The position numbers were made by a program, and so were the translations under genes. Below, piece by piece: positions 14,997-22,799 of a DNA stretch of 32,497 nucleotides. This DNA is from DASPJR01 sp035628505 (GTDB lineage Bacteria > Planctomycetota > SZUA-567 > H5-PLA8): NCBI GenBank assembly GCA_035628505.1, contig DASPJR010000066.1:1-32497 (forward strand), given 5' to 3'. The notes under the pieces are model-generated. The model was not told the origin of the DNA. It saw only the letters and a list, made by a program, of their open reading frames with translations, and did not search any database. Every line of letters begins with the position of its first letter. The first letter of the stretch is position 1.

Positions 14997-16031
14997 TTAC
15001 ACCCGCTTCAGCTTTGTCACGCGCCCGACGTCCACCCACTCCGCCACGTAAATACTGCCGTCGTTTCCGAACGCGGCGTCATGCGGGCAGATGAACTTGC
15101 CGGCTTTGAACTGATCGCGCGGTTTCGTCCGCAGCGCTCGCACTTCCGCAAAGGTAGTGAAGCCATCGCCAAGCTGCGCCACGACTTTATTGTTCTCGTC
15201 GATGAGTGTGACCACCGCGTCGAGATCGGGAATAACAACAAGGTTTTCATGCCGATCAAAATGCCGCGGTGAGCGCACCGGCGTCTCAAGGTAGCTGTGA
15301 TGTTTTCCGTCGAGGTCGAATGCGTGCAGCTTGCCGGGATTCTTTCCCGTGGGATCGTTCTCCGCCAGGACTACGAGCGGCTCCTTGCCACGTGTATCGA
15401 CGTACAGTCCGTGCGGGTGAATCGTCGCCAACGATCCCTCCCCCCGCCCGCCGAACGTGCCGAGATACTTTCCAGTCTTGTCGAGGCGGTGAATGTGCCA
15501 CGAGCCGTAACCATCGGCAAAAAAGACGCGGCCGTCCGGAGCGACGGCCACATTGGTCGGGGTGTACTTCAGCGTTTTGCCTTCGTAGAACTCATTTGGC
15601 TTGGCCACATGCCAGAGTACTTTTCCGTCCAGGGTTGTCTTAAAAAGCCCGCGCGACATGTCCGTGATGTAAAACACTTCCTGTCCGTCTTCGACAACGA
15701 GATCAAAGCCGTGCGCCGAGCCGAAGAACGTCTCACCCCACGAGCGCACGAATTTTCCGTCTTTGTCGAAGACCACGACGGTGTCCTTGCACGCGTTGGT
15801 CTTGCGCGAGGTATGCAGAACATAGACGAAGCCCTGCTTGTCGACAGCAATCCCGTGCGTCAGCCCCCAGGAAATTGTCTCCGGCAACTGCCCCCAGTCA
15901 TGAATACATTCGTAGCGATGCGCACCTGAACCGAGGACGAGCGGCTTGGCGTCCTCAGCTCGCGAGCGAAATTCGCATCCTGCGGCGGCAGCCGCCGCGC
16001 CCCAGACAAAATTTCGCCGCGATATTTCCAT
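14997..16031 (-). CDS. Tat-exported NHL-repeat beta-propeller protein
   Basis: I place the start at 16031 (MEISRRNFVWG): the frame runs 17 codons further, but those codons are only the translated CACAGAGG repeat (HRRGHRGHRG). The 344-residue product has a twin-arginine signal (SRRNFVWGAAAAAAGC), possibly with a lipobox-like Cys, and then NHL/6-bladed propeller repeats, for example LTHGIAVDKQGFVYVLHTS, PTNVAVAPDGRVFFADGYGS and CPHDAAFGNDGSIYVAEW. Such propellers act as peptidylglycine-lyase-like or binding domains; no enzyme activity is evident here. It is the third gene in the transcription order DUF1553, DUF1501, NHL. Its ribosome-binding site (AGAGGA) is part of a dispersed repeat. Confidence 0.88.
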   Translation of the reverse strand: MEISRRNFVWGAAAAAAGCEFRSRAEDAKPLVLGSGAHRYECIHDWGQLPETISWGLTHGIAVDKQGFVYVLHTSRKTNACKDTVVVFDKDGKFVRSWGETFFGSAHGFDLVVEDGQEVFYITDMSRGLFKTTLDGKVLWHVAKPNEFYEGKTLKYTPTNVAVAPDGRVFFADGYGSWHIHRLDKTGKYLGTFGGRGEGSLATIHPHGLYVDTRGKEPLVVLAENDPTGKNPGKLHAFDLDGKHHSYLETPVRSPRHFDRHENLVVIPDLDAVVTLIDENNKVVAQLGDGFTTFAEVRALRTKPRDQFKAGKFICPHDAAFGNDGSIYVAEWVDVGRVTKLKRV

Positions 16032-16036
16032 CTGAT

Positions 16037-16071
16037 TTCCTCTGTGTCCTCTGTGACCTCTGCGGTGAAAA
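16037..16071. repeat. Single CCTCTGTGTCCTCTGTG repeat between DUF1501 and NHL genes
   Basis: TTCCTCTGTGTCCTCTGTGA followed by CCTCTGCGGTGAAAA fills most of the 47-base gap between the two reverse-strand genes. On the coding strand it reads CACAGAGGACACAGAGGAA and provides the Shine-Dalgarno sequence of the NHL gene. Confidence 0.8.
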
Positions 16072-16078
16072 GTGCCGT

Positions 16079-17539
16079 TCACGCCAGCAGCGGTTTGACG
16101 ACGTGGCCGTGCACATCCGTCAGTCGGAAGTTTCGACCCTGGAACTTGAACGTGAGCCGTTCGTGGTCTATGCCGAGCAGATGGAGAATCGTGGCCTGCC
16201 AGTCGTGAACGTGCACGCCGTCTTTGGCCACGTTATGGCCAAACTCGTCCGTCTCGCCGTAGCTGAGGCCCGCCTTGATTCCGCCACCGGCGAACCAGTG
16301 CGTGAACGCGTACGGATGATGGTCGCGGCCCCACTGGTTGGTCTCTTCGATCTTGCCCTGCAAAAAAGGCGTGCGGCCGAACTCGCCGCCCCAGATCACC
16401 AGCGTGTCGTCAAGCAGGCCGCGCTGCTTCAAATCTTTCACGAGCGCCGCGGACGGTGCGTCGGTGTCTTTGCATTGAATCTTCAGCTGGGTGTTCAGGT
16501 TTCGGTGCTGGTCCCAGCCTGCATGCATGAGCTGGATAAAGCGCACACCGCGCTCAGCCAGGCGTCGTGCCATCAGACAGTTGTATGCGTAGCTGCCCTG
16601 GCGCTTCACGTCCGGGCCGTACATGTCGAGAACGTGCTGTGGCTCCTTCGAAAAATCAGTGAGCTCGGGAACGCTCGCCTGCATGCGGTACGCCATCTCG
16701 TATTGCGAAATGCGCGTGGCGATCTCCGGATCGCCGAACTCTTTGAGCTTCAATTCATTAATCTTCGCGATGTCGTCGAGAATGCCGCGCCGCATCTCAC
16801 GGCTCATGCCGTCCGGGTTGGAGAGATACAGCACCGGATCGCCGCTGCCACGGAATTTAACACCCTGAAACTTGGACTGCAGGAAGCCGCTGCCCCAGTA
16901 GAAATCGTAGAAGATCTGGCCGCAGGAAGCTTCCTTGTCGCGCGAAGTCATCACCACGAATGCGGGCAGGTTCTGTGTCTCGGTGCCGAGGCCGTACGTC
17001 AGCCACGACCCCATGCTGGGCCGCCCGGGCTGCTCTCCACCCGTGAGAAAAAACGTGATCGCCGGCGCGTGATTGACGGCTTCCGTGTGCAACGACTTTA
17101 CGAAACACAGATCGTCGGCGATTGCCGCGGTCTCGGGCAGAAAATCAGACACCCACGCGCCGCTCTTTCCACGCTGCTCGAACTTCGTGATTTCCGAAAG
17201 CACCGGCTTGGCGCTCTGTCCGCTGGTCATGGTGCTCAGGCGTTTTCCCTGGCGGATTTCCGCTGGGATTTCCTTGCCGTGCCACTCCTTCAGCTTGGGC
17301 TTGTAGTCGAACAGATCCACATGCGAGGGCGCGCCGTTCTGCAGCAGATAAATCACCCGCTTGGCCTTCGGTGCGAAGTGCGGAAGATCGGAAAGTCCGC
17401 CGATACGCTCGCGCTTTTCCTCGCCAAACGCCCGCCCATTCAGCAGCGAAGCGAGCGCAGCCGAGCCGATGCCGAGGGCTGTCTTGCCAAAGAAGGCCCG
17501 CCGCGTGATGTGGGCTCGATTAGCGTCCAGAGGATCCAT
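16079..17539 (-). CDS. DUF1501 family protein, Tat-exported
   Basis: The start at 17539 follows AAGGAG at seven bases; this site overlaps the stop codon of the preceding DUF1553 gene, so translation is probably coupled (2-base gap). The 486-residue product begins with a Tat signal (ITRRAFFGKTALGIGSAALASLL, about 11-33) and shows DUF1501 features: KRVIYLLQNGAPSHVDLFDYKP, the central HAPAITFFLTGGEQPGRPSMGSW region, GWDQH and the C-terminal IWGGEFGRTPF...HHPYAFTHWFAGGGIK. DUF1501 belongs to the alkaline phosphatase/sulfatase fold superfamily and is almost always encoded beside DUF1549/DUF1553 cytochrome proteins in planctomycetes and relatives. Its function is not established; a sulfatase-like hydrolase role on exported polysaccharide is only a suggestion. 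Confidence 0.94.
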   Translation of the reverse strand: MDPLDANRAHITRRAFFGKTALGIGSAALASLLNGRAFGEEKRERIGGLSDLPHFAPKAKRVIYLLQNGAPSHVDLFDYKPKLKEWHGKEIPAEIRQGKRLSTMTSGQSAKPVLSEITKFEQRGKSGAWVSDFLPETAAIADDLCFVKSLHTEAVNHAPAITFFLTGGEQPGRPSMGSWLTYGLGTETQNLPAFVVMTSRDKEASCGQIFYDFYWGSGFLQSKFQGVKFRGSGDPVLYLSNPDGMSREMRRGILDDIAKINELKLKEFGDPEIATRISQYEMAYRMQASVPELTDFSKEPQHVLDMYGPDVKRQGSYAYNCLMARRLAERGVRFIQLMHAGWDQHRNLNTQLKIQCKDTDAPSAALVKDLKQRGLLDDTLVIWGGEFGRTPFLQGKIEETNQWGRDHHPYAFTHWFAGGGIKAGLSYGETDEFGHNVAKDGVHVHDWQATILHLLGIDHERLTFKFQGRNFRLTDVHGHVVKPLLA

Positions 17540-17541
17540 TG

Positions 17542-20500
17542 CTACTCCTTGGTAATGGTCTCGTCGAGATTCAAAATCAGCGAACACACACCCGTGTACG
17601 CGGCGTGTTCAGCGGCGTCCAGCTTCTCATTGCGCGGTGATTCGCCGATCTTCAGGAGCTTCTGCGCCGATTCCTTATCTGCCGCATAGGCTTTATTCAG
17701 TGCTTCGAGTCGGCCCATTAGAATGTCGCGCTCGGCTGTGGTCGGCTTGCGGCCGGTCGCGAGACGAAAGGCCTGTTCAACGCGTGCGGCTGAATCAGCG
17801 CTCCTTTCCATGACGCGCTGGGCGAGTGCGCGTGCGGCTTCGACATACGTGGTATCGTTGAGCGTCGCCAGCGCGTGCAGCGGCGTGTTTGTCAGAATCG
17901 GTTTGACGGTGCAAACCTGGCGTGAAGCGTTGTCAAAGAACATGGTGGGTCCGACGATGCGCCTCCAGAACACATAAAGGCTCCGGCGGTAGAGCTTCTC
18001 GCCCTTGTCCTGCGTGTAGCGGATCTGTCCGAACGTCGCTTCTTCCCAGATACCGCTGGGCTGATAAGGCTTCACCGACGGCCCGCCGATTTTTTCCACG
18101 AGCAGGCCGCTGACGGCGAGCGCCTGGTCGCGCAGCATGAACGATGGCATTCGGAAGCGCGGCGCACGGGCGAGCAAGCGGTTCTCCGGATCGCGCTCGT
18201 AGAGCTCGGGCGTAATTTTGGACTGCTGCATGTACGTCGCGCTGGTGACGATCAGCTTATGCATCGCTTTCACGTTCCATTTGCTTTGCACAAATTCTGT
18301 AGCTAGCCAGTCGAGCAGTTCCGGATGCGACGGCTTCTCGCCCTGCACGCCGAAGTCCTCGGATGTCTTCACCAGGCCCATCCCGAAGAACATCTGCCAG
18401 TAGCGGTTTACCGTCACGCGCGCGGTCAGCGGGTGATTGGGACTCACAAGCCATTGCGCAAGGCCGAGGCGGTTGACCGGCGCGCCTTCGGGAAGCGGCG
18501 GCAGCGTGGCGGGCACGGCCATGGTCACCTTGTCTGCAGGCTTGTCATACGCACCGCGCACGAGCACGAAGGTGTCGCGCGGCTTCGGGTTTTCCTTCAT
18601 GATCATCGCCTGCGGCAGATCTTTCTCGAATTGTTCACGAGCCTTTTTTGCGTCATCAGCCTTCTGCTTTGCTGAAAACAGTCCGCCATGCTGCGCCAGG
18701 TAGGCGTCGGTCAGATCCTTCTTCTGCTGCGCTGAGCGCTTCTCGGGAGAGATCGATAAAATTTTACGGACGTTCTCTGCCATGGGCTTGAGCAACGCTT
18801 TGTTGCTGCTCGTCGCATACAGCCGGAAACAGCCGAGCACGTGCTGCACGTTGGACGTCTGGAATTCCAGGCGGAATGAAAGCTGCGTCTCCGCTCCGCC
18901 GTAACCGACCTGGTTGCGCGCCTCAAGAAGCAGCGCGTGCGACTTGCCGAACTGCGGCATCACCGCCCAGCCCGTGTTGTTATTGTTATCGACCGCCGCC
19001 GAGGCCGGCCAGCCCTGCTGTTCAAAATCGGCGCTGATAACACCAAGGTCCACCGGCTTGCCGCTGCCCTGCAGCTTTATCTCGCTGAGTACGAAGTTGC
19101 CGTTGTCTGCGCGGCCCGGGCCGTTGTTGATCAGCGACTTGTCCGGCAGTGCTTCAAGCTTGAAGCCCGTGATGCCGCTCATTTTCGCGTTGATCGTGAT
19201 AACAAAACTGTCTTTGGGCGGGCTTTTTCCGCTGACGGTGATCACGCCTTCGTCGTTCTTCGTCAGCGTCGCGCCGCCGTCGGAGAACATCTCATCCGGC
19301 ACCAGCGGCACCCACTTGATTTCTCCCTGCTTGCCGCTGCCCTGGTCCAGAGCGAAGCTCTGCTCCCATTCGCTCTGGCCCTCCCGTACCGTCTTCTCAA
19401 GCTCGTCACGCTGCTTCTTCGTCTCCGCTTCCTTCTCTTTCAGCTGCGCCAGCTTCGTTTCCTGCTCGGGCGTGGCAAAGGAGAGAGTGGGCGGTGTTTT
19501 TCCGCTGCCGCCGCCGCCGTCAACGGGCGTGTTGTTAAAGAAGGCATACAGCGAAAAATAATCTTTCTGTGAGAAAGGATCATACTTGTGATCGTGGCAG
19601 CGGCAGCAGGTCATCGTCACGCCCAGCCAGATCGTGGACATCGTCTCCGTCTGATCGAAGACGTATTCGACGCGGTTCTCAGCCGCGATGCGACCGCCCT
19701 CGCCGTTGATCATGTGATTGCGGTTGAATGCTGTCGCCAGTTTCTGATCGCGTGTCGCATCCGGAAGCAGGTCGCCGGCGAGCTGCTCAACGGTGAAGCG
19801 GTCGTAGGGCATGTTCTCGTTGAAAGCTCGAATCACCCACTCGCGCCACGGCCACATCGTCCGCTCATTGTCGCCCTGGTAACCGTTGGTGTCCGCATAG
19901 CGCGAAGCGTCCAACCAGTCCCATGCCATGCGCTCACCGTAGCGTGGCGAGGCGAGCAAGCGGTCCACGAGCTTCTCGTACGCGTCCGGTGATTTATCTG
20001 CGACGAACGCATCAACTTCCTCTGGCGTTGGCGGAATGCCTGTCAGATCCATCGCGACACGGCGGATCAGAGTCTCTCTGGGAGCTAGCGGCGAAGGCTT
20101 GAGCCCTTCTTTCTCTAGACGCGCGACAATGAAGGAGTCGATGGGATTGCGCGGCCAGTCTTTGGTCTTCACATTTGGAACTGCCGGCCTCACGGGTGCC
20201 TCGTAGGCCCAGTGCTTGCCCCATTTGGCGCCCTGATCAATCCACTTTTTGAGCAGCTCAATCTGCGCCTTGGTCAGCTTGCGGTTGGACTTCGGCGGCG
20301 GCATCACCTCTTCGCTATCGGGCGAGAGGATGCGCTTGATCATCTCACTTTCAGCGCTCTTACCGGCCACAATCGCGGGATCAACCGGGCGGAACGCACC
20401 CTCGTGCGTGTCGAGGCGCAGCTTGGCCTTGCGCGATTTCTCATCCGGCCCGTGGCAGTGAAAGCAGTTTTCGGAAAGAATCGGCAAAATATCGCGCGAA

Positions 20501-20658
20501 AAGTTTATTCCGTCGGCCGGCTCAGCCGCGTGGACACTGAGCAGCAGGAGCCATAAGGCTGAGATGCCCAGGTGCCAGTGGCGCCGAGGAGCGCGTGCAA
20601 CGCTGAGCTCGGTGAAGCGGAAAGAACTACCCGAAAAATGCACGTCAGCTCTGCTCAT
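17542..20658 (-). CDS. PSCyt1/DUF1549/DUF1553 cytochrome-like protein
   Basis: The product is about 1,038 residues from the ATG at 20658; an in-frame GTG at 20673 is another possible start and neither has a good ribosome-binding site. Numbered from the GTG, it has a signal peptide (LGISALWLLLLSVHAA), a PSCyt1 cytochrome c domain with CFHCH (70-74) and a later Met (EEVMPPP), a PSCyt2/DUF1549 domain (about 175-385) with a second CCRCHDHKYDP (356-366), a coiled coil near 400-430, a beta-rich insert, and DUF1553 in the C-terminal third (ARAPRFRMPSFMLRDQALA). The two CxxCH sites could bind haem c outside the cytoplasm. Such proteins abound in planctomycetes next to DUF1501; their reaction is unknown, though polysaccharide degradation is often suspected. 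Confidence 0.95.
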   Translation of the reverse strand: MSRADVHFSGSSFRFTELSVARAPRRHWHLGISALWLLLLSVHAAEPADGINFSRDILPILSENCFHCHGPDEKSRKAKLRLDTHEGAFRPVDPAIVAGKSAESEMIKRILSPDSEEVMPPPKSNRKLTKAQIELLKKWIDQGAKWGKHWAYEAPVRPAVPNVKTKDWPRNPIDSFIVARLEKEGLKPSPLAPRETLIRRVAMDLTGIPPTPEEVDAFVADKSPDAYEKLVDRLLASPRYGERMAWDWLDASRYADTNGYQGDNERTMWPWREWVIRAFNENMPYDRFTVEQLAGDLLPDATRDQKLATAFNRNHMINGEGGRIAAENRVEYVFDQTETMSTIWLGVTMTCCRCHDHKYDPFSQKDYFSLYAFFNNTPVDGGGGSGKTPPTLSFATPEQETKLAQLKEKEAETKKQRDELEKTVREGQSEWEQSFALDQGSGKQGEIKWVPLVPDEMFSDGGATLTKNDEGVITVSGKSPPKDSFVITINAKMSGITGFKLEALPDKSLINNGPGRADNGNFVLSEIKLQGSGKPVDLGVISADFEQQGWPASAAVDNNNNTGWAVMPQFGKSHALLLEARNQVGYGGAETQLSFRLEFQTSNVQHVLGCFRLYATSSNKALLKPMAENVRKILSISPEKRSAQQKKDLTDAYLAQHGGLFSAKQKADDAKKAREQFEKDLPQAMIMKENPKPRDTFVLVRGAYDKPADKVTMAVPATLPPLPEGAPVNRLGLAQWLVSPNHPLTARVTVNRYWQMFFGMGLVKTSEDFGVQGEKPSHPELLDWLATEFVQSKWNVKAMHKLIVTSATYMQQSKITPELYERDPENRLLARAPRFRMPSFMLRDQALAVSGLLVEKIGGPSVKPYQPSGIWEEATFGQIRYTQDKGEKLYRRSLYVFWRRIVGPTMFFDNASRQVCTVKPILTNTPLHALATLNDTTYVEAARALAQRVMERSADSAARVEQAFRLATGRKPTTAERDILMGRLEALNKAYAADKESAQKLLKIGESPRNEKLDAAEHAAYTGVCSLILNLDETITKE

Positions 20659-20803
20659 GCGAAGCCCCGTCACCCGCTAGATGTCTCAAACGCCGCTATG
20701 TTTCACTTGTGTTTACACCATCGCGCTCAGAGCGTCCAAGGCTTTTTGTATTACAAAAATTGACCGGGGAAAACCTGCAATTTCTACCACTAAACTGGAA
20801 AAG

Positions 20804-20841
20804 AGACGATAAAATCGTACTTGCGTATCCTTTTATCGTCT
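20804..20841. promoter_or_regulatory. Inverted repeat upstream of Rrf2 gene, candidate operator
   Basis: AGACGATAAAA (20804-20814) is repeated exactly inverted as TTTTATCGTCT (20831-20841), 16 bases apart. A -10-like TAAAAT (20810-20815) lies in the left arm, 50 bases before the Rrf2 start. The site is well placed for autoregulation or for control of the divergent DUF1553 operon. Binding is inferred. Confidence 0.45.
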
Positions 20842-20864
20842 GTCAGGCTGGAGCAAGGTCAGCT

Positions 20865-21281
20865 ATGATTACAACGACAGGAGAATATGCGCTCCGCGCA
20901 ATGGCTTACCTGGCACAACTTCCGGAAGGCAAATACGCGCTTGCCAAGGACATGGGCCGGGAGCTCGGTATTCCACCGAACTACCTGGGCAAAGTACTGC
21001 AGGCGCTGGCGCGCGAGGGCCTGCTGGTTTCGCTACGTGGACGCAACGGCGGATTCCGGATGGACCGCAAGCCGGATGAAATCTGCCTCTTCGATATCCT
21101 CTCCGCCGTCGAACCGATGAAGCGCTACGAGACCTGTATTCTTGGCCACAAGAAATGTTCAGACGAGACCGCCTGCCCGATTCATTACACGTGGAAGGAA
21201 GCACGCGATCGCGTCGTGAACATGTTCCGCAAAACGCAGCTCACGCGACTGCTGGAACATCAGCGCGCGCTGAAGAAGTAA
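20865..21281 (+). CDS. Rrf2-family transcriptional regulator with Fe-S cysteines
   Basis: I use the ATG at 20865, the conserved Rrf2 start (MITTTGEYALRAMAYLA); the frame is open upstream but lacks family sequence. The 138-residue protein has the winged helix-turn-helix (about 1-65, with LGIPPNYLGKVLQALAREGLL) and the wing RGRNGGFRM. Three cysteines, C91, C98 and C104 (C-x6-C-x5-C), match the Fe-S ligands of IscR/NsrR-type members. These regulators sense Fe-S status, nitric oxide or oxidative stress. It is transcribed divergently from the DUF1553-DUF1501-NHL cluster, with a perfect inverted repeat (20804-20841) in its own leader. It may therefore control itself and perhaps that operon; the signal is not known. 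Confidence 0.92.
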   Translation: MITTTGEYALRAMAYLAQLPEGKYALAKDMGRELGIPPNYLGKVLQALAREGLLVSLRGRNGGFRMDRKPDEICLFDILSAVEPMKRYETCILGHKKCSDETACPIHYTWKEARDRVVNMFRKTQLTRLLEHQRALKK

Positions 21282-21339
21282 CAGCTTGCGAGTTCCCCGT
21301 GGTGATGCGGCGTCTCGCTGGCAGTCTCTTTACCATAAC

Positions 21340-21366
21340 AAACCGGGCAGCGATGCTGCCCGGTTT
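21340..21366. terminator. Bidirectional terminator between Rrf2 and galM
   Basis: AAACCGGGCAGC (21340-21351) and GCTGCCCGGTTT (21355-21366) form a perfect 12-bp stem with a GAT loop, ending in AAA/TTT. It lies between convergent genes and could serve both strands. Confidence 0.8.
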
Positions 21367-21378
21367 ATACAACAACAT

Positions 21379-21406
21379 CATGGCGCCTTGGTGTCTTGGC
21401 GGTTTA
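21379..21406. repeat. Dispersed repeat, CTTGGCGGTT type, at galM 3' end
   Basis: TGGCGCCTTGGTGTCTTGGC (21381-21400) followed by GGTTTA is a relative of the repeats at 11881 and 25941. It touches the galM stop codon (21404-21406), so the last base pairs of the repeat belong to the gene. Confidence 0.5.
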
Positions 21407-22531
21407 CTTCTTCACATAGAACTTGAACATCGACTTTTGAATGTAGATCTGGCCAGGCTGCAGGATGGTGTTGGGGAATTCGGGCTTATTGGGTGAATCG
21501 GGATAATGCGTGGGCTCAAGGCACAGGCCGGCGTTCTTCTGATACGTCGCGCCGTCGCGGCCGACCACGCCGTCCAGGAAGTTGCCCGTGTAGAACTGCA
21601 AGCCGGGCTCGGTCGTATACAGCAGCAGCCCTCGGCCGCTTTCCGGCTCGTAGAGGTCAGCGGCGAGCATCAGGCCCGGCTTCTTCCGATTTAGAACGTA
21701 GTAGTGATCATAGCCACCTTCCACACTGCCGATGCGCTCGCCGATTTTAAAGCGGCTGCGGAAATCCATCGGCGTTCCGGCAACGTCCTTAAGCTCGCCC
21801 GTCGGGATCAAGCCCTTGTCCACCGGCAAGTAGCGCGTGGCCGCCGGCATGCGCAACTGGTGGTCAAGGATGGTTTTGCCGGAAGCTGCGCCGGCGAGAT
21901 TGAAATACGTGTGGTGCGTCAGGTTCACCGGCGTGGCTTTGTCGGTTGTTGCCGCATAGTCGATCGTCAGCTCGTTGTCTTCACTGAGAATGTACGCGAC
22001 ACTCACGGTCATGTTGCCGGGATAGCCCTCTTCACCGTCGCGGCTGAAATAGGTGAATTTCACGCCAACATTGTGCTGAAAATGCTGCGGCTCGGCTTTC
22101 CAGACGACCTTATCGAAACCTTTAAGCCCACCATGCAGATGATTCGGACCATTGTTGACCGCCAGCCTGTAAGTCCGCGCGTTCAGCGAGAACTTGCCAT
22201 TGGCGATGCGGTTCGCGTAACGTCCGACAGTGACGCCGAAATACGGATGCGGCTCAGCGTATTTCGCCAGACTATCGAAGCCGAGCGTGACATCGGCGCT
22301 TTCTCCCTTCTTGTCCGGCACCTGGATGGACGTCACTGTGGCGCCGTAAGTCATAATCTTGACTGTCATGCCTTTGTGGTTGGTGAGGATGTACTGTTCG
22401 ACATCTTCGCCCTGCGGCGTTTTTCCAAAAGGTTCCGAGGTGACTGTAAAGAAAGTTTCTTCGCGAGCCAGGGCGCCGAAGGCACACAGGCCGCATGCAA
22501 CGAACAGAAGCAGCATCGACATACGTTTCAT
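21404..22531 (-). CDS. galM: Exported aldose 1-epimerase
   Basis: The 375-residue protein starts after AGAGGAGC and has a signal peptide (MLLLFVACGLCAFGALA, cleavage near residue 22), so it works outside the cytoplasm, unlike the usual cytosolic GalM. The epimerase residues are present: GRYANRI (103-109), NHLHGG (130-135), THHTYFNL with catalytic H206/H207, YDHYYVL, and the catalytic glutamate in LCLEPTHYPDSPN (E339). It interconverts the alpha and beta anomers of hexoses such as galactose or glucose. It is divergent from a LacI-type regulator gene across a 268-base region and converges with the Rrf2 gene. The substrate anomer is not deducible; exported forms are often linked to polysaccharide breakdown. 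Confidence 0.95.
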   Translation of the reverse strand: MKRMSMLLLFVACGLCAFGALAREETFFTVTSEPFGKTPQGEDVEQYILTNHKGMTVKIMTYGATVTSIQVPDKKGESADVTLGFDSLAKYAEPHPYFGVTVGRYANRIANGKFSLNARTYRLAVNNGPNHLHGGLKGFDKVVWKAEPQHFQHNVGVKFTYFSRDGEEGYPGNMTVSVAYILSEDNELTIDYAATTDKATPVNLTHHTYFNLAGAASGKTILDHQLRMPAATRYLPVDKGLIPTGELKDVAGTPMDFRSRFKIGERIGSVEGGYDHYYVLNRKKPGLMLAADLYEPESGRGLLLYTTEPGLQFYTGNFLDGVVGRDGATYQKNAGLCLEPTHYPDSPNKPEFPNTILQPGQIYIQKSMFKFYVKK

Positions 22532-22690
22532 GAAAGCTCCTCTTCCGGCTCTTACGCCACGCGCACAAGTCAGCCACTGCCGCTTGCCGCGCCCCAGTTA
22601 CTTTAGTAGGTCTGGTGGTTAACGTAGTTTTGCACGCTAAGGCGCGATTGGTCTACTGCAGTTCCATAGATTTTCTTAGTTGCCGCCACG

Positions 22691-22703
22691 ATTGCCGCGC
22701 AAT
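22691..22703. promoter_or_regulatory. Short palindrome in galM/lacI-type intergenic region
   Basis: ATTGC-CGC-GCAAT is a 5-bp inverted repeat in the 268-base region between the divergent galM and LacI-family genes. It may be an operator of the LacI-family protein, whose sites are usually palindromic with a central CG, but at this length chance is plausible. Confidence 0.22.
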
Positions 22704-22799
22704 GCACCTGGTGAATTTGGCAATTAAAGTGAAAAAAAAGATTTAACAAAGTGTAGAGATGAGCAGTACTATCAGTGAGCCGACAAGGGGGACGCGCGT

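Noticed and set aside
14776..15051. Forward frame spanning the csp downstream region
   Set aside because: It translates the terminator and the CACAGAGG repeats (HHRGHRGHGG) and runs into the reverse NHL gene.
15875..17689. Forward open frame of about 604 codons opposite the DUF1501 gene
   Set aside because: It runs antisense across two certain genes and shows no domain; an artefact of high-GC third positions.
18914..19572. Overlapping forward frames of about 210 codons opposite the DUF1553 gene
   Set aside because: Two phases are open at once antisense to a certain gene; no domain, no ribosome-binding site.
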